Below, piece after piece: positions 54,170-64,000 of a stretch of DNA of 64,000 nucleotides. Made by a program: the position numbers and the translations under genes. The notes beneath the pieces are model-generated. The model did not search any database. It saw only the letters and a list, made by a program, of their open reading frames with translations, and was not told the DNA's origin. Numbering within the stretch: position 1 is the first letter of the stretch; the number at the start of each line of letters is the position of its first letter. The DNA is from Sciurus carolinensis (taxonomy: Eukaryota > Chordata > Mammalia > Rodentia > Sciuridae), in NCBI RefSeq assembly GCF_902686445.1, contig NC_062224.1, positions 55,055,156 through 55,119,155 of the forward strand, in the 5' to 3' direction.

Positions 54170-55345
54170 ACTTTATATCAGCTGTAAAATAGAGACCATC
54201 ACATCCTTATGTGTATGTTCTGTCAGTCTAGGAAATTATGAACATGACAGGGAACACATCCAGAATTCCTTATCTGAATGACTTTCACCTTGTCAGCAAG
54301 AACACTTATTGTATTGAAAATGGTATCTCACCATTTCAGTACTGATCATATATTTTTTGGCATTACTCCATCTAGTGGCTAAAATCAGAAGTAGTTAAAT
54401 TCAGTTCTTTTTCTTCCTTGTCCTTCTTTTGTCTTAGTTTTTTAAAAAATGCATTTATGTCACATAGTCATCTCCAATGTGTCCACCTTCCATAAATGGA
54501 AAGAATTGTCTGAAGTTGTAGATCTTGGATTTTACAATTTTTGACCTTTCCATGACAGGCATAAACAAAATTTATGTTTTTTATCCTTAAATAATAGAAG
54601 TTGTTTCTGTCAAATTTCCTTTAACCTTCCTATCCTTGATGGATATTGAAAAGGTAAACTGGAAGAAAAGAATTAGCATTTATTTAGCATCTCATTCCAT
54701 TCTCTTAGTCATACTGTTATATGTTCTAGGAAATATTTAGAGTAATTTACAAAGTTTTATAAACTTCAGAAAGATTTTATGCAGCAGATAATATGGAAAA
54801 GTAGAAAGGGAACCAAGGGTGTAACATGGGGGTTAAGACACAGGTAATTGATGAAGATGGATGCACTTTCTATAAAGGCCACAAACTCAAGTGTCCAGTA
54901 GGAACTCCTGAAAGGGGAGTAGTCATGAACTTCATAATTGCCCATCAGAATAAAATAAACCAAATTTTATTTGAACCACAACCATTAAAATTGTTTCTAA
55001 GAAACCGACGTGAAATGTCCGCCCAAGATTAACATAAAGATCGTCAAATGTGGTTTGGTATATCACACTTTTATCAGCACTTAACCATCAATACAGACCA
55101 TCAGTCTGTCTTTTATGACACCTCTCACCATCACCATTGGTATCACATGAGGATGAAATTCAGTTCATGAAGTTTGGTTGGAAGTTATGTTGATAAAACT
55201 CAGGATCACGTCTTCTGACTGTTTTCCTACTTTATAGTAAGCAGAGGAATGATCCAGTTTATAGTTTTAAGATTATCTGACCTGACGATTGCTTTTCTCT
55301 ACAGTTGCTCATGATTTTGCATGTCACTGAGCCCAGTGACTAGAG
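54170..55345. other. Unannotated non-coding DNA
   Basis: No repeat assigned. The 68-codon frame at 54826-55032 has no domain I recognise and no support as a gene. Confidence 0.45.
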
Positions 55346-55349
55346 ATGG

Positions 55350-56060
55350 CCTAGGGTTCTTTGCATTCCCTGTCTCACATGCACTTCTCTGTCCCACCCC
55401 AATGTAGACCCTAGTCTACTGCATCCCTATCGCACTGGTCTTCTCATGGATTCTTCACCTCCAAACTGTCTAACGTTCCCACTAGTTAACCTTACACTAT
55501 TTCCCTGTGTCATGTCACTCCCTGTTTGTGATGCTTATGTAGTTTCACTATTGCTTGAATAGTGGAACTTATAAAAATCTCACCTTAATCTTTAAGACCT
55601 CTCATAGACTAACCATTACAAACCTATCTATCACATCTCCTTGAACAAACATTTAAATAATCTGTTACCACGTGTCATTGTTGATTTTTTTTCAGTATCC
55701 CAGTTTTATTTACCACTTCATACACCATTATGGTCTACAGAAAGCCTATTGTGCCATAAATACCAGCTCCTCCTTGGTATCTTCTGGATCTTGCTTAGTC
55801 CATCCTCTGCATTCTTGTGCAGTTTGCACCTCTCACGTGTTTGCGGTTATCCCAGTTTACCTCTCGTCTCATGTCAAGTGGCCCCGCCCATGCTCAGTAC
55901 GCACCAGCCACTTCCCTTCAACCCCTAGGACTGCCACGCTCTTTCTAGTGTTGGACTCTTGGCCTCCCTTTCCCGTCTGCTGTAATGCTCAGACCTTGAT
56001 TCCTTGAGGTGGGAGCTGTCTCAGTTCTCAAAATAACCCTCAGAGAGGCCTCGCTTAATA
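55350..56060 (+). mobile_element. Probable L2-like LINE fragment
   Basis: C/T-rich text with TTCACCTCCAAACTGTCTAA, TTCCCTTCAACCCCTAGGAC and CCTCAGAGAGGCCTCGCTTA fits the diverged 3' ORF region of L2. Frames of 95-111 codons overlap here in two phases and are not convincing genes. Confidence 0.35.
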
Positions 56061-56148
56061 AAGCTCATATAAGCAGATAGCCCTCTTCATTCTCCATTTA
56101 TCCTTTATGACCTTTCCCTCAACATTAAATATGTATAAAGAAATGCCC

Positions 56149-56230
56149 TATCAAAGTGTATAAATGAACTCTACTGTCATGTACAACTAATTAGAACAAA
56201 TAAAATTTTAAAAATTCAAAAAAAAAAAAA
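56149..56230 (+). mobile_element. Very short 5'-truncated L1 3' end with target duplication
   Basis: About 70 bp of L1 3' end (GTGTATAAATGAACTCTACT, GTCATGTACAACTAATTAGA) plus a 15-A tail, flanked by AAAGAAATGCCC (56137-56148) and AAAGAAATACCC (56231-56242). Confidence 0.75.
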
Positions 56231-56244
56231 AAAGAAATACCCCA

Positions 56245-57510
56245 TGTTGGCCTAAGTTATCTGTTTTCCTCCTCAATTTGGTGACTATTCAAAAGGTAAG
56301 CTTGTGAAAATGTTTTATGTGGTCAATGACAACAAATAGTATGCATGCTTTTATTGAATATCACAACTCCTCTGTGCCTAGTATCATATGGAAAGTAGAA
56401 GAGATTGATAAAGATCATTGTTGAATTCAGTTGAGTTTTGTCTCATTCCTCTTCATAGCTTTTAAGACTTCCAAGAGCAGCAATAGTACTTTTTATCCCT
56501 TCTACGTAACACTACTTTCACATAATATTTCACATTATAGTGATTATTTTTATTGAATCAATGGATAGAGCACTGAATTATGTCAAATGCCTAACTTTTA
56601 TTTCTTTCAGAAAACTAGTAAATTAAACACATATATTGAAATTATCATATTTTAGGATCCATCCTTACAGTGAGTCATGATACTACCTATGTAAAATTAA
56701 AATTATGCATCCAAATTATAATGGATACATAAATAGTAGTCATGTTTATAAAATATTGTGTATTTTAGGCAATAACTTTATAATATTCTTAAATCACTCA
56801 TTTTAATTTTTTTGAAAAGGAATGTGTTGTCATTTCTAGTGTCTCTGTTTACATTCAAAGAGTATTGTAATTATTGACTATGTATATCATACCTGCAAAA
56901 GTGTCCTCACAAAACAACAACAACATTATTTTGTTGATTTGGTTATCACAAGTTCCAAATTTAAACATCAATATAGTTAATGGATCAATAAAATGATAAA
57001 GCAAGAAGACTATTGGCTTGAGTGAATCATTGAAGTAGTTTTAATCTGTGGCTTTATGATAGACAAGTTTTGATCCACAAAAATAACTTGTCTCTTTTCA
57101 ACCAGTTTCCTTCTCTCCTATTCTTAGGTTTATAAAGAGTACTACATATTTGAGAGGATCATTTATATTGCCTGACACACAATAAGCACTTAATAAAGTA
57201 GTCTTTAATAATTGTTAAGAAAACTTCAAAATAGGAAAACAAATTATTTCCTAATAATTTCTTCAACAATCAGAAACTAGTGAATTTATGTGGCTCAAGA
57301 AGTAAGTCAATACTATATCTGTTGATTTCATGTCTGAAGACATAGTAATTGTTTAGTTGGGTCTTTTCCTTCAAGCCTTATCTCTAACTATATTCTTTTA
57401 GCATAACAACTTCATTTTAAAACAAATAGAGTATTAGATGAAGAGTCATCAACACCTCCATTCTTAACTGGAATGCTTTGTGAGCCCATCCAATCCACAT
57501 GTACCAATGA
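56245..57510. other. Unannotated AT-rich DNA
   Basis: No gene or confident repeat. Confidence 0.45.
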
Positions 57511-57512
57511 TG

Positions 57513-57645
57513 TTTTTTATTTTTATAGGCTGCATTTTGATTCATTGTACACAAATGGGGTACAACTTTTCATTTCTGTGGCTGTACATGATGTAGATTC
57601 ACACCATTTGTATAGTAATACATGTACATAGGGTAACTAAGGATT
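57513..57645 (-). mobile_element. L1 3' UTR fragment, reverse
   Basis: GATTCATTGTACACAAATGG, CACCATTTGTATAGTAATAC, GTACATAGGGTAACTAAGG: the reverse of the L1 3' UTR seen at 44995-45095 and, in reverse like this one, at 58765-58855. Confidence 0.75.
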
Positions 57646-58735
57646 GGATCTGCAAACTGTAAAACCCATTTTTCTTTAAACATAGCTCTTCATGAAGTGA
57701 TAAATATTCAGAATGGTCTGCAAATATCAGATGTGTGGTCCAAGCTCCAGTCAAATAAAGTCAACAATTTTTAGTCACTTGCCCAGCAGTTGAAACAAGA
57801 AGATGGTAAATATTTATAGGCTTATCCCAGGGTGCTGCCCGCAGAGGGCCGGGACTGCCTCTTGGAGCAAATAAACAAGAATTTTCTACAGTATTTAAAC
57901 CTGTCCAGCCTTTCTCAGCCAGCTTCTCTCTTTCCTCTTCACTGTGATTATGTACCACTCATTTCCAGCCACATTTTGATTGTCCTGATGTTAAATTATA
58001 ACAAGTATTTTAGAGATGTTTCCCTTTCTTTTAACCACAAGGTTAGATTATGTGAGTCATTGCATTTATACCAACTTTTGCTCCTTAGTTTTCTTATCCC
58101 ATCTCAATAGGCCACCACAATGTTTGCTTTTGTTCATTAAGCATTTTGAAAGTCATGCAAAGCATTGCGACAGAAAAGCATTTAAGCAGTAGAATATATA
58201 AACCGGTCAAGTAATTTCATCCGAAATCAAAAGTCTAACTTTCAAGAGACTTGATATTGAGAGCCAATGGATTCTATGAGGATCCCAGAACCCAGTGTTT
58301 GATTTCCTGTTTAAATACTTCATTGATTGTTAATAAAATCATACCTGCTGTGAGAGTTTTCTAACCAAGTGTCTTGTTTGTTTATTTTATTATTTTGAAG
58401 TGTATATGTAATTCTTCATGACTAGGTTACAATTTTACAGCTGGGAGTGATCTTTGAATTCATTCCTCTAATCCAAACTCCTCAAACTACAAACAAGGAA
58501 ACCAAAGCTCTGGGAGGTTAGCAAGGGACAAACCCTGGGGCCCTGAGATTGTTAGTGATAATGTGGTATGTTTTTCCAAGATGAGATTCCTAAGCTTTCC
58601 TGATAACATTTAAATCTTTGTTTCATAAGCTCTGGGTTCATCATTTCAAAACCATAGGGAGTGGAGAGGAAATGTGCTATGAAGAAGTTAGAAGTTCCGT
58701 GTTTTTTTTTTTTTTTCTTTAAAGAACAGTTTTAA
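57646..58735. other. Unannotated DNA with a MIR-type remnant near 58440-58550
   Basis: ACAGCTGGGAGTGATCTTTG, CTAATCCAAACTCCTCAAAC and GGAAACCAAAGCTCTGGGAG are MIR3-like, on the reverse strand. Otherwise nothing recognised. The 65-92-codon frames here are unsupported. Confidence 0.4.
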
Positions 58736-58762
58736 TTTTCTTTTTTTTTATTATTTTTTTTA

Positions 58763-59006
58763 TTGTGAACAAATGGGATACATGTTCTTTCTCTGTTTGT
58801 ACATAGAGTAAAGGCATACCATTTGTGTAATCATACGTTTACATAGGGTGATGTTGGTTGATTCATTCTGTTATTTTTTCCCCTTCCCCCACCCCTCCCA
58901 TCCCTCTTTTCCCTCTATACAGTCCTTCCTTCCCCCATTCTTGCCCCACTCCCTAACCCTCACTCTAACCCTAAAACTAACCCCTCCCACGCCCCATTAT
59001 GTATCA
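58763..59006 (-). other. L1-E 3' UTR
   Basis: Reverse of the G-rich tract (CCCTTCCCCCACCCCTCCC at 58881-58899) and CCCTAACCCTCACTCTAACC (58950-58969), the telomere-like words shared by the other L1 copies. Confidence 0.88.
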
Positions 59007-62000
59007 TCATCCACTTATCAGCGAGATCATTCTTCCTTTGGTTTTTTGAGATTGACTTATCTCACTTAGCATGATATTCTCCAATTTCGTCCATTTGCTT
59101 GCAAATGCCATAATTTTATCATTCTTTATGGCTGAGTAATATTCCATTGTATATATATGCCACAATTTCTTTATCCATTCATCAACTGAAGGGCATCTAG
59201 GTTGGTTCCATAATCTGGCTATGGTGAATTGAGCAGCAATGAACATTGATGTGGCTGTATCTCTGTGGTATGCTGATTTTAAGTCCTTTGGGTATAGGCC
59301 AAGGAGTGGGATAGCTGGGTCAAATGGTAGTTCCATTCCAAGTTTTTTAAGGAATCTCCATACTGCCTTCCAGAGTGGTTGCACTAATTTGCAACCCCAC
59401 CAGCAATGTATGAGTGTACCTTTTTCCCCACATCCTCGCCAACACCTGTTGTTGCTTGTGTTCTTGATAATCGCCATTCTGATTGGGGTGAGATGGAATC
59501 TTAGGGTGGTTTTGATTTGCATTTCTTTTATTACTAGAGATGTTGAACATTTTTCCATACGTTTTTTGATTGTTTGTAGGTCTTCTTCTGTGAAGTGTTT
59601 GTTCATTTCCTTAGACCATTTGTCGATTGGATTATTTGTAGTCTTGGTGTTGAGTTTTTTGAGTTCTTTATAGATTCTGGAGATTAGTGCTCCATCTGAA
59701 GTATGATTGGCAGATTTTCTCCCACTCTGTAGGCTCTTTCTTTGCATTGCTGATAGTTTCCTTTGCTGAGAGAAAGCTTTTTAGTTTGAATCTATCCCAG
59801 TTGTTGATTCTTGCTTTTATTTCTTGTGCTATGGGAGTCCTGTTGAGAAAGTCTGGTCCTAAGCCGACATGTTGAAGATCTGGACCTACTTTTTCTTCTA
59901 TAAGATGCAGGGTCTCTGGTCTGATTCCGAGGTCCCTAATCCATTTTGAGTTTAGTTTTGTGCACGGTGAGAGATATGGGTTTATTTTCATTTTGTTGCA
60001 TTTGGATTTCCAATTTTCCCAGCACCATTTATTGAAGAGGCTATCTTTTCTCCATTGCATATTTTTGGCCCCTTTGTCTACTATGAGGAAATTATATTTG
60101 TTTGGGTTTGTGTCCGAGTCCTCTATTCTGTACCATTGATCTACCTGTCTATTTTGGTACCAATACCATGCCGTTTTTGTTACTATTGCTTTGTAGTACA
60201 GTTGAAGTTCAGGTATTGCAATACCCCCTGCTTCATTTTTCCTGCGAAGGATTGCTTTAGCAATTCTGGGTTTCTTATTCTTCCAGATGAATTTCATGAT
60301 TGCTTGTTCTACTTCTGTAAGGTACATCATTGGGATTTTAATTGGAATTGCATTGAATCTGTATAGCACTTTTGGTAGTATGGCCATTTTGACAATATTA
60401 ATTCTGCCTATCCAGGAACATGGGAGATCTTTCCATCTTCTAAGGTGTTCTTTAATTTCTTTCTTTAGTGTTCTGTAGTTCTCATTGTAGAGGTCTTTCA
60501 CCTCTTTTGTGAGATTGATTCCCAAGTATTTTATTTTTTTCAATGCTATTGTGAATGGAGTAGTTTTCCTAACTTCTCTTTCTGAAGATTCATCACTTAT
60601 GTATAAAAATGCATTGGATTTATGAGCATTGATCTTGCATCCTGCTACTTTACTGAATTCACTTATGAGTTCTAAGAGTTTTCTGGTGGAATTTCCTGGT
60701 TCCTCTAAGTATATAGTCATATCATCAGCAAATAGGGATAGTTTGAGTTCTTCTTTTCCAATTCGTATCCCTTTAATTTCTTTGGTCTGTCTAATTGCTC
60801 TGGCTAGAGTTTCAAGGACGATATTGAATAGGAGTGGTGAGAGAGGGCATCCCTGCCTTGTTCCAGATTTTAGGGGGAATGCTTTCAGTTTTTCACCATT
60901 AAGAATAATATTAGCCATGGGCTTAGCATAGATGGCCTTTACAATGTTAAGGAATGTTCCCACTATCCCTATTTTTTCTAGTGTTTTGAGCATGAAGTGG
61001 TGCTGTATTTTATCAAATGCTTTTTCTGCATCTATTGAAATAATCATGTGATTCTTGACTTTAAGTCTGTTGATATGGTGAATTACATTTATTGATTTCC
61101 TGATGTTGAACCAACCTTGCATCCCTGGGATAAAACCCACTTGATCATGATGCACTATCTTTTTAATACATTTTTGTATGCGATTTGCTAAAATTTTGTT
61201 GAGAATTTTTGCGTCGATGTTCATTAAGGAAATTGGTCTGAAATTTTCTTTCCTCAATGTGTCTCTGTCTGGTTTAGGTATCAGGGTGATATTGGCTTCG
61301 TAGAATGAGTTTGGGAGGGTTCCCTCCTCTTCTATTTCATGGAATACTTTGAAAAGTATTGGAATGAGCTCTTCTTTAAAGGTTTTGTAGAACTCGGCTG
61401 AGAAACCATCAGGTCCTGGACTTTTCTTTGTTGGTAGGCTTTTTATGACTTCTTCTATTTCATTACTTGAGATTGGTCTATTTAAATTGTGTATGTCCTT
61501 CTCGTTTAGTTTAGGCAATTCATAGGTCTCTAGAAACTTGTTGATATCTTTGAAATTTTCTATTTTGTTGGAATATAGATTTTCAAAATAGCTTCTAATT
61601 ATGTTTTGTATTTCAATCGTGTCTGTTGTGATATTTCCTTGTTCATTCTGAATTTTGGTGATTTGGGTTTTCTCTCGTCTTCTCTTTGTTAGTGTGGCTA
61701 AAGGTTTATCAATTTTGTTTATTTTTTCGAAGAACCAACTATTTATTTTGTCAATTTTTTGTATTGTTTCTTTCATTTCAATTTCGTTGATTTCAGCTCT
61801 GAGTTTAACTATTTCCTGTCTTCTACTACTTTTGGTGTTGGTCTGTTCTTCTTTTTCTAGGGCTTTGAGCTGTAGTGTTAGGTCATTTATTTTTTGAGTT
61901 TTACTTCTTTTATTAAATGCGCTCCATGAAATAAATCTTCCTCTAAGTACCGCTTTCATAGTGTCCCAGAGATTTTGATACGATGTTTCTTTGTTCTCGT

Positions 62001-62847
62001 TTACCTCTAAGAATTTTTTAATTTCCTTCCTAATATCCTCTGTTATTCATTCCTCATATAATAGCATATTGTTTAATCTCCAGGTGTTGGAGTAATTTCT
62101 GTTTTTTGCTCTTTCATTTATTTCTAGTTTCAATCCATTATGGTCTGATAAAATACAAGGTAGTGTCTCTATCTTCTTGTATTTGCTAACATTAGCTTTG
62201 TGGCATAATATATGGTCTATTTTAGAGAAGGATCCATGTGCTGCTGAGAAGAAAGTGTATTCACTCTTCGTTGGATGGTATATTCTATAAATGTCTGTTA
62301 AGTCTAAATTATTGATTGTGTTATTGAGATCTATGGTTTCTTTGTTCAATTTTTGTTTGGAAGATCTGTCCAGTGGTGAGAGAGGCGTGTTAAAATCACC
62401 TAGTATTATTGTATTGTGGTCTATTTGGTTTCTGAGATTGAGAAGGATTTGTTTGACATACATGGATGAGCCACTGTTTGGGGCATAGATATTTATGATT
62501 GTTATGTCTTGCTGATTTATGGTTCCCTTAAGCATTATGAAATGTCCTTCTTTATCCCTTCTGATTAACTTTGGCTTGAAGTCCATTTTATCTGAAATGA
62601 GGATGGATACCCCAGCTTTTTTACTGGGTCCATGTGCATGGTAAGTTTTTTCCCATCCTTTCACCTTTAGTCTATGGGTATCTCTTTCTAAGAGATGAGT
62701 CTCTTGCAGGCAACATATTGTTGGATCTTTCTTTTTTATCCAATCTGCCAGTCTATGTCTTTTGATTGATGAATTCAGGCCATTAATATTCAGGGTTATT
62801 ATTGAGATATGATTTGTATTCCCGGTCATTTGACTCATTTTATTCAT
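59007..62847 (-). pseudogene. L1-E ORF2 (endonuclease/RT), two lesions only
   Basis: 62847-62047 encodes the endonuclease ([31 protein letters not shown]). A TGA at 62047-62049 replaces the Trp codon of YDEWITED. The same frame then stays open to about 59712: linker, full RT with [20 protein letters not shown] and AFDKIQ motifs, and thumb. Loss of two T (AAAATCTTTGCC in L1-C, AAAATCTGCC in reverse here, near 59711) shifts the frame. The final 246-codon frame (59747-59007) holds the C-terminal [18 protein letters not shown] motif and stops at the normal end (SLISG). Both lesions are small and could be allelic or assembly-dependent. Confidence 0.94.
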
Positions 62848-62898
62848 TTATTTGCTTATTTTTGACACGACTTGGTTCCTCTTTATTTGAGAGTTCCT

Positions 62899-63912
62899 TT
62901 AGGATATCTCCTCCCTTTGCTGATTTGCTTCTTTGTTTTTCGTATCTTCTTCATGGAATATTTTGCTGAGAATGTTCTGTAATGCTGGCTTTCTTTTTGT
63001 ATATTCTTTTAGCTTTTGTTTATCATGGAAGGATTTTATTTCATCGTCAAATCTGAAGGTAAGTTTTGCTGGGTATAAGATTCTTGGTTGGCATCCATTT
63101 TCTTTTAGGGCTTGAAAAATGTTATTCCAGGCCCTTCTAGCTTTTAGGGTCTGGATTGAAAAATCTGCTGATATCCGTATTGGCTTCCCCCTGAATGTAA
63201 TTTGGTTCTTTTCTCTTACAGCCTTTAAGATTCTGTCTTTATTTTGTATGTTAGGTATTTTCATTATAATGTGCCTTGGTGTGGGTCTGTTGTAATTTTG
63301 TGTATTTGGAGTCCTGTAAGCCTCTTGAACTTGATTTTCCATTTCATTCTTCAGATTTGGGAAATTTTCTGATATTATCTCATTGAATAGGTTGTTCATT
63401 CCTTTGGTTTGTTTCTCTAAGCCTTCCTCAATCCCAATAATTCTCAAATTTGGCCTTTTCATGATACCCCATAATTCTTGGAGATTCTGTTCATGATTTC
63501 TTACCATCTTCTCTGTTTGTTCGACTTTGTTTTCGAGGTTAAATATTTTGTCTTCAATATCTGAGGTTCTGTCTTCCAGGTGTTCTATCCTATTGGTTGT
63601 GCTTTCTATGGAGTTCTTAATTTGGTTTATTGTTTCCTTCATTTCAAGGATTTCTGTTTGGTTTTTTTTCAATATCTCTAACTCTTTATTGAAATGGTCT
63701 TTTGCTTCCTGTATTTGCTCTTTTAACTGTCTATTGGTGCGTTCATTCAATGCCTGCATTTGCTCTTTCATTTCATCATTTGCTTCCCTTATCATGTTGA
63801 TTATGTACATTCTGAACTCCCTTTCTGACATTTCTTCTGCCATGCTGTCATTGGATTTTATTGATATAACATCCAGATTTGTTTGGGGCATTTTCTTCCC
63901 TTGTTTTCTCAT
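62899..63912 (-). CDS. L1-E ORF1 protein, intact (337 aa)
   Basis: Starts MRKQGKKMPQTNLDVISIKS and ends QREEIS. A coiled coil (about residues 45-145, without the 11-residue duplication seen in L1-A and L1-B), the RRM-like domain (KRPNLRIIGIEEG) and the C-terminal domain (RPTPRHIIMKIPN, GKPIRISADFS, RILYPAKLTF). Same length as L1-C ORF1, with few substitutions. It coats L1 RNA and assists target-primed reverse transcription. The intact frame indicates a recent insertion. Confidence 0.94.
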   Translation of the reverse strand: MRKQGKKMPQTNLDVISIKSNDSMAEEMSEREFRMYIINMIREANDEMKEQMQALNERTNRQLKEQIQEAKDHFNKELEILKKNQTEILEMKETINQIKNSIESTTNRIEHLEDRTSDIEDKIFNLENKVEQTEKMVRNHEQNLQELWGIMKRPNLRIIGIEEGLEKQTKGMNNLFNEIISENFPNLKNEMENQVQEAYRTPNTQNYNRPTPRHIIMKIPNIQNKDRILKAVREKNQITFRGKPIRISADFSIQTLKARRAWNNIFQALKENGCQPRILYPAKLTFRFDDEIKSFHDKQKLKEYTKRKPALQNILSKIFHEEDTKNKEANQQREEIS

Positions 63913-64000
63913 ATTGTTCAGGTATCAGTGGACTGCAGAGATGTTGCAGATTTCCTCTATTGACTTATAATGTCCCTGAAGATTGCTAGTGTATCCCCTC

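Larger units (their letters stand above)
58738..64000 (-). mobile_element. L1-E: near-intact reverse L1, 5' end outside the window
   Basis: From a T-rich tail (58738-58762) through the 3' UTR (58763-59006), ORF2 (59007-62847), the inter-ORF (62848-62898) and ORF1 (62899-63912) to the beginning of the 5' UTR at the right edge. ORF1 is intact; ORF2 has one nonsense codon and one 2-nt deletion. It is closest to L1-C (same ORF1 length, high identity), hence a young lineage. The left flank and a second T run at 58702-58716 may mark a short transduction. Confidence 0.93.

Noticed and set aside
54826..55032. 68-codon frame as a possible processed pseudogene
   Set aside because: No recognisable protein similarity, no poly(A) tail and no target duplication seen.
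55641..56007. Two overlapping frames (95 and 111 codons)
   Set aside because: They overlap in different phases over a pyrimidine-rich, L2-like stretch; neither shows a domain.

Overview
The window is vertebrate nuclear DNA that consists almost entirely of transposable elements; I see no host protein-coding exon, rRNA, tRNA gene or CRISPR array. The SINEs point to a squirrel-type rodent (Sciuridae or a close relative). Several are fusions of a B1 (7SL-derived) half and an ID (tRNA-derived) half, an architecture known from squirrels, dormice and mountain beaver, and stand-alone ID copies are also present. One element family, a rodent-type L1 (LINE-1), dominates.

Left part (1-17 kb). Ancient LTR, L1 and SINE fragments flank a class II (betaretrovirus-like, IAP-like) endogenous retrovirus at 2772-16344. 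It has two about 98 % identical LTRs, a 6-bp target duplication (ACTATC), a tRNA-Phe primer site, a leader carrying five tandem hairpins, a broken gag (matrix and capsid), integrase, the transmembrane part of env, and a polypurine tract. Nucleocapsid, protease, reverse transcriptase and most of the env surface unit are missing. About 3.2 kb of AT-rich sequence with no recognisable retroviral content lies between capsid and integrase. A 5.85-kb L1 (L1-A, 6376-12225, with its own 16-bp target duplication) was later inserted into that filler. The retrovirus itself sits inside ORF1 of a much older L1.

Middle part (17-33 kb). This is a mosaic of old repeats: MLT2-like and other LTRs, MIR and L2, a hAT-Charlie MITE, B1-dID and ID SINEs, and L1 fragments, with several small nests, one 500-bp assembly gap (24237-24736) and stretches of apparently unique, non-coding DNA.

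Right-centre (33-51 kb). A three-level nest of L1s. An ancient minus-strand L1 (about 33.0-36.43 and 49.16-51 kb) was split by a full-length minus-strand L1 (L1-B, 36433-38297 plus 45178-49161). That copy was in turn split by a younger plus-strand L1 (L1-C, 38298-45182). L1-C has a 16-bp target duplication, an intact ORF1, an ORF2 broken by an about 40-bp deletion immediately before the RT active site, a 5' UTR built from about eleven 65-75-bp GC-rich tandem units, and a 3' transduction of about 60 bp with its own ATTAAA signal and second poly(A).

Right end (51-64 kb). A cluster of three MaLR-type LTRs, MIR/L2/SINE fragments, quiet DNA, and a near-intact minus-strand L1 (L1-E, 58.74 kb to the window edge). 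L1-E has an intact ORF1 and an ORF2 with only one nonsense codon and one 2-nt deletion.

The elements do not form a pathway. What the window records is an insertion chronology, plus two lineages of L1 that share ORFs but differ in promoter (5' UTR) architecture and in ORF1 coiled-coil length.
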